A DNA stretch of 27,942 bases from Solirubrobacterales bacterium (GTDB lineage: Bacteria > Actinomycetota > Thermoleophilia > Solirubrobacterales > Solirubrobacteraceae), in NCBI GenBank assembly GCA_013696535.1, contig JACCYI010000048.1, positions 1 to 27,942 of the forward strand, read 5' to 3'. Shown here one piece after another: positions 9,037 to 16,069 of this stretch. Numbering within the stretch: the first letter of the stretch is position 1; each line of letters begins with the position of its first letter. Under the pieces are notes generated by a model. It was not told where the DNA came from and did no database searches. It saw only the letters and a program-made list of their open reading frames with translations. Both the position numbers and the translations under genes were made by a program.

Positions 9037-9995
9037 ACCTCGGCCGCCCGCGAGGCGCGCCCCTGCGCGATGACCTCCTTGAAGGACCGGAAGTGGAAGA
9101 TGAGGAACAGCGCCGCGAAGCCCACCGCGAGCGAGAACGTCGCGATGGCGATTTGCTGGCCCACGGAGTAGGCGGCGATCGTGGCCCCGGAAGCGGTGCC
9201 CGCGAAGACCTTGACCAGCAGCGCCTGCTGCACGCCCGCGCCGCCGGGGGTGAACGGGACGACGGCGGCCACCGCGTTGACCCCCAGCACCAGAAGGACG
9301 TTTCGCACCGAGCCACCGACGTTGAAGGCGTCGAGCAGGAGCCAGTAGGCCGTGAAGCGGAAGCCCCAGCCCGCAAGCTGGACGAGGAAGACCTCGCGCA
9401 GGTAACGCCGGCGATCGCGCAGGATGGTCAGCCCCTGGCGCACGCGAGCCCAGAACGCCCGCACCCGGGAGGAGAGGAGGGCGAAGCCGACGAGCAAGAG
9501 GATTCCGAGGGCGGTCAGGCCGAAGAGTGCGAGACGCGGGTGTGAAGCCAGGAAGGAGAGATCGAAGGCGTCCAGCGACGCGAAGTCCGGTGGCTTGGGG
9601 AACACCCCCTGGGAGAAGGCGAAGGCGAGGATCAGGACACCCATCGCCAGGTCGAAGACGCCTTCCACGGCGAAGCTCGCGCCGACTGCCGGATAACTCG
9701 AGTGGGGGATGGAGGTCTTGGTCAGAAAGAGCTTGATCACGTCCCCGCCACGCGCCGGCACGACGTTGTTGAACCCGTAGGCGGCCACGTAGGCACCCCA
9801 GATCCGCCGCCACTGGATGCGCTCGGCGGGGTACGCCGCCCGCAACACGGCGAAGAACGCGCGTGAGCGGAGCGTCAGGTAGATCCCAAAGGCGAGCAGT
9901 CCCAGCCCGAGGGAAACCCAACCGACGTCCGCCAGGCTGGCGCCGAAGTCACCGATCGCGTCGAGGAAGGAGCCGATGGAGGCCATGGGCGCCAC
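9033..9995 (-). CDS. Flippase-like / LPG-synthase-type transmembrane protein (UPF0104)
   Basis: A 320-residue multi-pass membrane protein with the lysylphosphatidylglycerol-synthase transmembrane (flippase-like) domain. The marker motifs are visible: YGFNNVVPARGGDVIKLFL (about residues 73-91), then VEGVFDLAMG, and near the C-terminus NAVAAVVPFTPGGAGVQQALLV. It has 7-8 hydrophobic segments and no aminoacyl-transferase domain, so it is the membrane module alone. Relatives are linked to lipid or polyprenyl-linked sugar handling; the substrate here is unknown. GTG 9995 is chosen because TACCGT lies 7 bases upstream; ATG 9986 is an alternative. It is divergent from the AlkZ-like gene. Confidence 0.8.
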   Translation of the reverse strand: MAPMASIGSFLDAIGDFGASLADVGWVSLGLGLLAFGIYLTLRSRAFFAVLRAAYPAERIQWRRIWGAYVAAYGFNNVVPARGGDVIKLFLTKTSIPHSSYPAVGASFAVEGVFDLAMGVLILAFAFSQGVFPKPPDFASLDAFDLSFLASHPRLALFGLTALGILLLVGFALLSSRVRAFWARVRQGLTILRDRRRYLREVFLVQLAGWGFRFTAYWLLLDAFNVGGSVRNVLLVLGVNAVAAVVPFTPGGAGVQQALLVKVFAGTASGATIAAYSVGQQIAIATFSLAVGFAALFLIFHFRSFKEVIAQGRASRAAEV

Positions 9996-10030
9996 CGTGA
10001 CTACGGTACGGGTCGGGCAGACTCATCAGG

Positions 10031-11158
10031 GTGTCGGCTGACCTCCTGTCCCCCCGCGCGCTGAACCGGGCGCTGCTGCAGCGTCAGGGCCTCCTGGCCC
10101 GCTCGGACCGACCCGCGGCCGAGATGATCGAGCAGCTCGTCGGCATGCAGGCCCAGGTTCCGTCGAATCCCTACGTCGCGCTGTGGTCGCGCCTGGACCG
10201 CTTCGACCCGACCGAGCTCAGCGGGCTCATCGCCGGTCGCCAAGCCGTGCGCGCTCAGCTCATGCGCGCGACGATCCACCTCGTCACCGCCCGCGACTGC
10301 CTTGCCCTGCAGCCTCTCACGCAGCCCGTGCTGGCCCGCACCTTCAAGAGCCAGTGGGGCAAGCAGCTCGGCGAACTCGAGGTGGACGAGGTGGTCGCAG
10401 CCGGCCTCGAGCTGCTCGCCGAGCGGCCGCGCACCCGCGCGGAGCTGCGCATCCTGCTCGCCTCGGGTTGGCCCGAGTCGGACTCCTCGGTGATGGCGTA
10501 CGCGGTGGCGTTCCTCAACGCCCTCGTGCAGGTGCCGCCGCGCGGACTGTGGAAGGCAAGCGGACAGGCCACTTGGGCGCCGGCCGAGACCTGGCTGGGC
10601 TCAAGGCCCGACGCGAGCCTCTCGCCGGATTCGGTGATCCTCCGGTACCTGGGCGCCTTCGGGCCGGCCACGGTCGCCGACATCCGGACGTGGTCGGGCT
10701 TCACCGGCCTGCGGGAAGTCGTCGCGCGGCTCAGGACGCGGCTGCGGACCTTCCGCGACGAGGCGGGCAAGGAGCTCCTCGACGTTCTCGATGCACCGCT
10801 CCCGGATCCCGAGACGCCGGCGCCGCCGCGCTTCCTCCCCGAGTACGACAACGTGATGCTCGCCCACGCTGAGCGCTCCAGGATCCTGAACGGGCGCGGG
10901 CCGGGGTTGCCGTTTCCTCGCGGAACGTGGATCGGCACCCTGCTCGTGGACGGGTTCTACCGGGCGAACTGGAGCGTTTCCGACGACGCCGGCGAGGCGA
11001 GGCTGATCGTGGACCGCCTCACGCGAGCCCCGGGCGATTCCGCCGGCGTGGTGGACGAGATCGAGGCTGAAGGCGCCGGTCTGCTTGCTCTCATCGCGCC
11101 GGACGCCGCCCGGCGGAGCGTGCGCTTCGCGCCTACGCCGCGGCGTCGAGCGCCTTGA
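10031..11158 (+). CDS. Winged-helix (HTH_42) protein, AlkZ/YcaQ-like DNA glycosylase candidate
   Basis: A 375-residue protein of the winged-helix family that includes AlkZ and YcaQ, glycosylases acting on bulky alkyl lesions and interstrand crosslinks. The N-terminus carries LIGMQAQ-type sequence (LVGMQAQVPSNPY) with Gln40 and Gln42 forming the QxQ motif that is catalytic in this family. Other family traits are RAQLMRATIHLV (about residues 73-84), RYLGAFGPATVADIRTWSG (about 205-223) and FLPEYDNVMLAHAERSRIL (about 268-286). The GTG start has no clear ribosome site. It ends in a 26-base tail overlap with bcp, and an Fpg-like gene follows, so it may belong to a repair cluster. Many family members are uncharacterised. 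Confidence 0.78.
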   Translation: MSADLLSPRALNRALLQRQGLLARSDRPAAEMIEQLVGMQAQVPSNPYVALWSRLDRFDPTELSGLIAGRQAVRAQLMRATIHLVTARDCLALQPLTQPVLARTFKSQWGKQLGELEVDEVVAAGLELLAERPRTRAELRILLASGWPESDSSVMAYAVAFLNALVQVPPRGLWKASGQATWAPAETWLGSRPDASLSPDSVILRYLGAFGPATVADIRTWSGFTGLREVVARLRTRLRTFRDEAGKELLDVLDAPLPDPETPAPPRFLPEYDNVMLAHAERSRILNGRGPGLPFPRGTWIGTLLVDGFYRANWSVSDDAGEARLIVDRLTRAPGDSAGVVDEIEAEGAGLLALIAPDAARRSVRFAPTPRRRAP

Positions 11159-11597
11159 GCACCTCGTCGTCGTGGGTCTTGGGCGAGGCCTTCGGGATGA
11201 CGTGAGCGACCGTGCCCGAGCCGTCGATGATGAACGTGGAGCGCTGAACGCCCCAAGTGGACTCACCGCCCTTGGACCTCTGGACCCAGGCGCCGTAGGA
11301 CTCGGCGATCGCGTGGTCGGAGTCCGCGAGCAGGGTGAAGTTCAGTCCCTGCCTGGCGTGGAACCGCTTGATGGCGGCGATCGGGTCAGGTGAAACGCCG
11401 AGGACCACCGCCCCGGCCGCGTCGTACTCGCCGCTCCGGTCGCGGATGGAGCACGCCTGGGTCGTGCAACCCGGTGTGTCCGCCTTGGGATAGAAGTACA
11501 GGACGACGGTCCGGCCGCCGAAGTCGGCGAGCGAGACGGGGGAGCCATCCTGGTCGGGAAGCGTGAAGTCAGGCGCGGGCGAGCTTGGTTCGAGCAT
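11133..11597 (-). CDS. bcp: Thioredoxin-dependent peroxiredoxin (Bcp/PrxQ type)
   Basis: A 154-residue peroxiredoxin reducing hydrogen peroxide and organic hydroperoxides with thioredoxin. Visible are PAPDFTLPDQDG at the N-terminus, the active site YPKADTPGCTTQACSIRD with peroxidatic Cys44 and the Cys49 resolving partner of the PrxQ subgroup, and the later WGVQRSTFIIDGSG strand. Full family length with no signal peptide, so cytoplasmic. TAGCGT stands 7 bases before the ATG (11610-11605) with no Shine-Dalgarno, again suggesting a leaderless transcript. Its 3' end overlaps the AlkZ-like gene by 26 bases in convergent orientation. Confidence 0.93.
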   Translation of the reverse strand: MLEPSSPAPDFTLPDQDGSPVSLADFGGRTVVLYFYPKADTPGCTTQACSIRDRSGEYDAAGAVVLGVSPDPIAAIKRFHARQGLNFTLLADSDHAIAESYGAWVQRSKGGESTWGVQRSTFIIDGSGTVAHVIPKASPKTHDDEVLKALDAAA

Positions 11598-11619
11598 GAC
11601 TCGAACGCTACCGGCGGCG

Positions 11620-12483
11620 CTACTTGAGCAGCCGCGAGAGCCGCCGATCCTTGAGGATGCGGCCTTCGGTCTGGCACTGAGGGCAGTAGGTCATCACGTA
11701 GTCCTCGAAGAACACCGCCTCCATCACCGCGTCGCACCGAGGGCAGGGCTCCCCCTGGTGAGCGTGGACACGGGCCGCCTTGGCCTGCTTGTCGGGAAGC
11801 GGCAGTTTCCAGCCGGCCGCGTAGAGGTCCACCGCCCGCCCGAGCTCTGCGACGACGGCTCCACGTAGCGCATGCACCTCGCTCTCGTCGAGATCATCGC
11901 CGCGCTTGAAGGGCGAGAGCTTGGCCGCGTGCAGGATCTCGTCGACCCAGGTGCGGCCGATCCCCGCTATGACCCGCTGGTCGCGGAGGAGCGAATGCAG
12001 CGGGCGCGACCCGCAGAGCAGCTCGGCCAAGTGGGGCTCGGCGGGCGGATCGGGCCAGGCCTCGGGCCCCAGCGTGGCAAGCGTCTCCTCGTCCTCGAGG
12101 CCTCCGGGCGTGAGCAGCTTCACCCACGCCGCCTGCTTGGTCCCGAACTCACGCACGCGCAATTCGCGGTCGTCCGGAAGCCGGAGCAGAAGGCGTGAGG
12201 TCCTGTCGCGCAGGGTGGCGCGCTTGTCGAAGAGCTGCAGCCGGCCGGCGGACATCAGGTGGATCATCAGCGTCAGGTGCCCCGACACGCCGGTGACCTC
12301 GACGAGGAGGAGCTTTCCGCGACGGCGGATCTCGCCGATCGTCGAACCCTCGAGCGCCTTCAGCGGTGGATCGAACGTCCTGAGGGCGTTGAGCCCGGGA
12401 GCCAGCGCGGTTTCGATCGCCACACCCTCGAGCGCCCGCGTCAGCAGGCGCGCGGTGACCTCGACCTCGGGTAGCTCGGGCAT
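11620..12483 (-). CDS. Fpg/Nei-family DNA glycosylase with two altered DNA-contact positions
   Basis: A 287-residue base-excision repair glycosylase/AP lyase. It begins MPELPEVE, with the Pro2 nucleophile and Glu3 of the family, so ATG 12483 is required; the GTG at 12489 would bury the proline. Lys57 (RRRGK), the H2TH region (VIAGIG..WVDEILHAAKLSP, residues 171-191) and a C-terminal zinc finger (Cys247, Cys250, Cys267, Cys270) are all present. Two usually invariant DNA contacts differ: the H2TH Asn is Arg177 (GIGRTW), and the zinc-finger Arg five before the third Cys is Tyr262. This fits a divergent actinobacterial subgroup with altered lesion choice rather than classical MutM. It is divergent from the PHM-like gene. 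Confidence 0.85.
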   Translation of the reverse strand: MPELPEVEVTARLLTRALEGVAIETALAPGLNALRTFDPPLKALEGSTIGEIRRRGKLLLVEVTGVSGHLTLMIHLMSAGRLQLFDKRATLRDRTSRLLLRLPDDRELRVREFGTKQAAWVKLLTPGGLEDEETLATLGPEAWPDPPAEPHLAELLCGSRPLHSLLRDQRVIAGIGRTWVDEILHAAKLSPFKRGDDLDESEVHALRGAVVAELGRAVDLYAAGWKLPLPDKQAKAARVHAHQGEPCPRCDAVMEAVFFEDYVMTYCPQCQTEGRILKDRRLSRLLK

Positions 12484-12493
12484 CGCCACGGGG

Positions 12494-12522
12494 AGCTTAG
12501 TACTCCTAGGACGCTCTAGAGT
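12494..12522. promoter_or_regulatory. Divergent leaderless-type promoters, fpg-like / PHM-like
   Basis: Within the 45-base divergent gap, TAAGCT on the minus strand (12499-12494) is 10 bases before the fpg-like ATG. TAGAGT on the plus strand (12517-12522) is 6 bases before the PHM-like ATG. The palindromes CCTAGG and CTCTAGAG lie between and over them. No Shine-Dalgarno or clear -35 is seen. Confidence 0.45.
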
Positions 12523-12528
12523 CGGGAT

Positions 12529-13923
12529 ATGCGCTCGGTTCGCGTGCTGCTGGCCTCGCTCGCCCTGCTCCTCGCCGGAACGGGATCGCCTGCGCAGGCC
12601 ACGGAGCGCACGGAGACCTTCAGGACCGGCCCGGTGACCGTCGCCGGCTACCAGGTGCTTCAGGAGCAGGCGAAGGGCGGCTTGCCCAAGCCTTCACAGG
12701 ACGGCTTCATCACCCACATGAAGGTCGACGTCGTGGACCGCGACGGCACGCCCGTACCGATCCGTCGCCTCATGCTCCACCACATCGTGTTCGTCAACGC
12801 CGGCTCCAAGCCCGGTGAGAAGCGCGATCGCACGTGCAACTCCCTCACCGCCCTCGATTCCAAGACCGTGTTCGGCTCCGTGCCGGAGCGCTTCTACGCC
12901 GCGGGCGAGGAGCGCGCCGAGCTGGAGCTCCCCGAGGGGTACGGATATCGCTCGAAGGGCGCCGACAACTGGATCATGAGCTACATGCTCATGAACCACC
13001 GTGCCAAGGTGGACACCGCCTACATCCAGTACACCGTCACCTTCGACGACTTGCCGTCGCTCACCCCCGCCGACCCCTACTGGCTCGACGTGCGCAACTG
13101 CCGGTCAGACCCGGTCTACGACGTGGCGGGTGGCGGGGCGCCCGGCTCACTCGACACGCAGCGCGACACCTGGAGGCCGCCCGTGGGCGGTCGCATCGTG
13201 GCCGGCGGCGGCCACGTGCACGGGGGCGGGAAGGAGCTGCGGCTCTCACAGCCAGGCTGCGGCGACCGGACGCTGGCAAGCTCGAAGCCCAAGTGGGGGC
13301 TCCCATCTCACCCCTTCTACAACGTCAGACCGGTCCTGCACGAGCCAGGGCCGATCGAGATGTCGAGCTACACGACGCGGAAGGGCATTCCCGTTGCGGC
13401 CGGCGAGGAGATCCGGTTGTCGTCGATCTATGACGCAGAGCGACCCCATACGCGGGTGATGGGTATCAACGTCATCTATTTCGCGCCCGACCCCTCGGTC
13501 ACCGCGCCCTGTGGTCCGCTGCCCGGTGATCTGCGTGAGCTCGAGTCCGACGCGCCCGGCCGCACGGCCGCTCCCCGGGTCACCGTTCCCCTCACAGGGT
13601 TGGACGGCCGCGGGCGCGCGCGGACCATCGACCGCCCACCCGGGGTGGCGGTTCGGAAGGGTGCCCGCGGGGCGAGCGTCGCGGTCCGGGACCTCTCCTT
13701 CTCACAAGCGAACCTGTCCGTGCCCCGCGGGGCGACCGTGCGGTGGCGCTTCATGGGGCCGAGCCTTCACGACGTGACGCTCGCGTCGGGTCCGCGCGGG
13801 TTCTCCTCCTCCCACCTCGACGGCGGCCGGGCCTATCGGTCGAAGCTCACCACTCCGGGGACATACCGGCTTTTCTGCTCGCTGCACCCCGTGGCGATGA
13901 CACAACGCATCGTCGTTCGCTGA
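12529..13923 (+). CDS. Secreted PHM-like copper monooxygenase fused to a cupredoxin domain
   Basis: A 464-residue exported protein with signal peptide MRSVRVLLASLALLLAGTGS (cleavage near AQA-TE). Residues about 35-320 keep the six copper ligands of peptidylglycine alpha-hydroxylating monooxygenase in order and at similar spacing. His84-His85 (LHHIVF) and His157 (LMNHRA) match the CuH site; His229-x-His231 (GGHVHGGGK) and Met311 (RVMGINVIYF) match the CuM site. After a Pro/Arg linker, residues 383-464 are a cupredoxin with type-1 ligands His414, Cys450, His453 and Met457. PHM enzymes hydroxylate a C-H bond using two separate coppers and a reductant; the fused blue-copper domain might be the electron donor. 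The substrate is unknown, and a non-enzymatic copper-binding role is possible. TAGAGT lies 6 bases before the ATG. The M20 peptidase follows after 13 bases. Confidence 0.78.
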   Translation: MRSVRVLLASLALLLAGTGSPAQATERTETFRTGPVTVAGYQVLQEQAKGGLPKPSQDGFITHMKVDVVDRDGTPVPIRRLMLHHIVFVNAGSKPGEKRDRTCNSLTALDSKTVFGSVPERFYAAGEERAELELPEGYGYRSKGADNWIMSYMLMNHRAKVDTAYIQYTVTFDDLPSLTPADPYWLDVRNCRSDPVYDVAGGGAPGSLDTQRDTWRPPVGGRIVAGGGHVHGGGKELRLSQPGCGDRTLASSKPKWGLPSHPFYNVRPVLHEPGPIEMSSYTTRKGIPVAAGEEIRLSSIYDAERPHTRVMGINVIYFAPDPSVTAPCGPLPGDLRELESDAPGRTAAPRVTVPLTGLDGRGRARTIDRPPGVAVRKGARGASVAVRDLSFSQANLSVPRGATVRWRFMGPSLHDVTLASGPRGFSSSHLDGGRAYRSKLTTPGTYRLFCSLHPVAMTQRIVVR

Positions 13924-13936
13924 GGTCGGCTCGGGC

Positions 13937-15076
13937 GTGCACCGCTGGGTCGCTGAGTCCGCCGTCGAGATCGCCAGGCGCAGCGAGCGTGAGCTCGAGG
14001 CCCTGGTGGCCATCTCGTCGCCCTCGGGCGACCGTCAGGGTGCCGAGGAATGCGCATCGATCTGCGCGCTGCTTGTGCCCGAGGAGGCCGAGCTCGTGCG
14101 CCTCCCATGCTCCTCGCCCAGTCACGCTCCTGACCTCGTCGCGCGCCTGAGCGGAACGGGCCGGCGGCGGATCCTGCTGCTCGGACATCTCGACACGGTC
14201 ATTCCCCACGCTGACCACCGTCCGCTCGAGCGCGACGACGGCAAGCTGGTGGGATCCGGCACGGTGGACATGAAGGGCGGCGTGGTCCTCGCCCTCGGCG
14301 TCCTGCGAGCACTGACCGGGCGCCGTGGGGACTTCGCGGAGGCGACGCTGCTGCTGGTCTGTGACGAGGAGTGGCGCACGGCGCCGTTCGCCCACGTCGA
14401 CCGGTTCGCGGGGTGGGACGCCTGCCTGTGCTTCGAGGCGGGCGAGCGGACGGCGGAGGGGTGCGAGGGCGTCGTGGTCCGCCGCAAGGCCGCCGGCACC
14501 GTGAAGGTCACCGCGCGCGGGCGGGCCGCGCACTCAGGCTCGGCTCCCGAGCGGGGGCGCAACGCGCTGCTCGCACTTGCGGCGGCCGCTCAGGCCGTGG
14601 CCGCACGCCAAGACCCGGATGGGCCGTCGAGGCTCACCGCCGTACCGACCATCCTGCGCGCCGGGGAGGCCTTCAACGTGGTTCCGGACGCCGGCACGCT
14701 GCACTGCGACGTCCGCGCGGACGATCTGGACGCCATCCGTGCCGTCGTGCAGGCGGTTCCTGGAGAAGTCGGCGGCGCAGCGCTGGTTACCGAGATGGTC
14801 CGGCTGTGGCCCGGGATGGACGCGGAGGAGGCCACCATGCCGCTGCTCGCCGGCGCGGGTGCGGCCCTCGGCCGACCGGTGACCGGCGTCCGTCGCGGCG
14901 GCGCGAGCGACGCCAGCCACTTCGCGACCGCCATCGCCGTCACTGTCGACGGCCTCGGGCCACGAGGAGGCCTCGCACACAACCCGGGCGAGTTCGTGCT
15001 CGCCGAAGCGCTGCACCAGCGGGCGCAAGTGGCCCTCGCGGTCACCGACGCCGCCCTGCGGCTGCCGGCTGACTAG
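13937..15076 (+). CDS. M20-family zinc metallopeptidase (glutamate carboxypeptidase-like)
   Basis: A 379-residue co-catalytic zinc peptidase resembling CPG2/ArgE-DapE enzymes, which hydrolyse the amide bond of N-acyl amino acids or small peptides. Visible metal and catalytic residues are His84 and Asp86 (GHLDTV), Asp111 (GSGTVDMKGG), Glu144-Glu145 (CDEEW), Glu167 (FEAGE) and C-terminal His348 (GGLAHNPGEF). The dimerisation-domain His199 (AAHSGSAPE) is present. No signal peptide is seen, so it is probably cytoplasmic. The GTG start lies 13 bases after the PHM-like stop, which makes co-transcription likely. Its TAG stop shares a CTAG with sixA. The exact substrate cannot be called. Confidence 0.88.
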   Translation: MHRWVAESAVEIARRSERELEALVAISSPSGDRQGAEECASICALLVPEEAELVRLPCSSPSHAPDLVARLSGTGRRRILLLGHLDTVIPHADHRPLERDDGKLVGSGTVDMKGGVVLALGVLRALTGRRGDFAEATLLLVCDEEWRTAPFAHVDRFAGWDACLCFEAGERTAEGCEGVVVRRKAAGTVKVTARGRAAHSGSAPERGRNALLALAAAAQAVAARQDPDGPSRLTAVPTILRAGEAFNVVPDAGTLHCDVRADDLDAIRAVVQAVPGEVGGAALVTEMVRLWPGMDAEEATMPLLAGAGAALGRPVTGVRRGGASDASHFATAIAVTVDGLGPRGGLAHNPGEFVLAEALHQRAQVALAVTDAALRLPAD

Positions 15077-15570
15077 CCGTCGAGCGCTTCGGCGGCGGCG
15101 TCGAGCCCCATCGATTCGAGCTCTCGCGGGCGCAGGAGGGCTATGAGCGTCCCGCTGCCACGGTCGATCCGCACAGCTGCGACCCCGCCCTTCTTGAAGT
15201 CCACTCGAGCGCCGGTGAGAGTGTGGACCACCCGGGAGAAGTCCGGCTCGTGGCCGACGAGCAGCACGCGGGCATCCCCGTCGGAGCCGAGCAGCAGTTC
15301 GAGCGCCGCTTCGGCGTCGAAGCCGGTCGCGAGTCCGTGGACCTCCCCCGGCTCCAGGTCGAGCGAGCGGCAGGCGAGCCTCGCAGTGTCGCGCGCCCTC
15401 ACTTTCGGACTCGTATACGCCGCCGCAAATTCGAGCCCGAGACGGGCGAGCGCTTCACCCGCGGCGATGGATTGGCGCTCTCCTCGAGCAGTGAGCTCGC
15501 GGTCGACATCGCGCTTGGCGTCGTGTGGCACGGCTTCGCCGTGGCGCAGGAACCAGAGTTGCTGGGACAT
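15073..15570 (-). CDS. sixA: Phosphohistidine phosphatase SixA-like (histidine phosphatase family)
   Basis: A 165-residue member of the histidine phosphatase superfamily with the catalytic LRHGEA motif at residues 7-12. The second-site features TSPKVRARDTA (about residues 55-65) and the late LVGHEPDFSRVV (about 104-115) carry the supporting Arg and His. The length matches SixA, which removes phosphate from phosphohistidine in signalling proteins; the target here is unknown. The ATG at 15570 starts MSQQLWFLRHG; upstream in-frame residues have no family similarity. TACGTT lies 9 bases before the ATG, suggesting a very short leader. Its stop shares CTAG (15073-15076) with the convergent M20 gene. 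Confidence 0.88.
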   Translation of the reverse strand: MSQQLWFLRHGEAVPHDAKRDVDRELTARGERQSIAAGEALARLGLEFAAAYTSPKVRARDTARLACRSLDLEPGEVHGLATGFDAEAALELLLGSDGDARVLLVGHEPDFSRVVHTLTGARVDFKKGGVAAVRIDRGSGTLIALLRPRELESMGLDAAAEALDG

Positions 15571-15678
15571 TGGGCGCAAAACGTACCGGTCCGTGCAGAT
15601 TTCCCGTGCGTTCCATCTGTTGTCAGGTGCGGATGCGCTCACCCTCGCTCCGCCGCGATCACGTAGTCAGGAGTGACC

Positions 15679-16044
15679 GTGTCGCAAGAGAGACACCCGC
15701 AGGCCTTGGTCGCCGCCCTCGCCGTCTGCCTCGCCGGTGCCGGTGCCGGTGCCGCGACGGCCGAGGGCAGATCTGGCCCCCATTCCAGCTTCACGTATGT
15801 CCTGCCCGGAGACCACGTCTTTCCCGAAGGCGTCGCGGTCGATCCGCAGGTCAAGCGGTATTACGTCTCCTCGACCAGCGACGGCACGATCCTTCGCGGG
15901 GCGATCACGGGCCGGCGGGCCAGGGTGTTCCTGCCCGGCGGCGCGGACGGGCGCACCACCGCGATCGGCGTCTCGCAGTTCGACAAGCGGCCGTCGATGA
16001 TACCTGAGCTGCCGTTCACGGTCAGCTCCGTCCGCCGGCCCTGA
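15679..16044 (+). pseudogene. Internally deleted SMP-30/gluconolactonase-like secreted protein
   Basis: The 121-residue frame has a signal peptide (hydrophobic stretch LVAALAVCLAGAGAGAATA) and the opening of an SMP-30-like beta-propeller: FPEGVAVDPQVKRYYVSSTSDGTILRG, then FLPGGADGRTTAIG. Directly after TTAIGV it reads SQFDKRPSMIPELPFTVSSVRRP, which resembles the extreme C-terminus of the full-length family (roughly 300 residues). The middle of the propeller, about 180-200 residues, is missing with the frame kept. GTG 15679 has AGGAG 5 bases upstream; GTG 15673 has none. The fold cannot close as a propeller, so loss of function is likely, although signal peptide and stop are intact. The family's enzymatic role is uncertain. 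Confidence 0.7.
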
Positions 16045-16069
16045 ACCGAGAAGCGACGGTCGCCGGCTG

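Noticed and set aside
8728..9921. Upstream extension of the 72-residue gene to 470 codons
   Set aside because: The extension is an alternate frame of the flippase-like gene and antisense to the 88-residue gene. Only the last 72 codons have an independent promoter and sensible composition.
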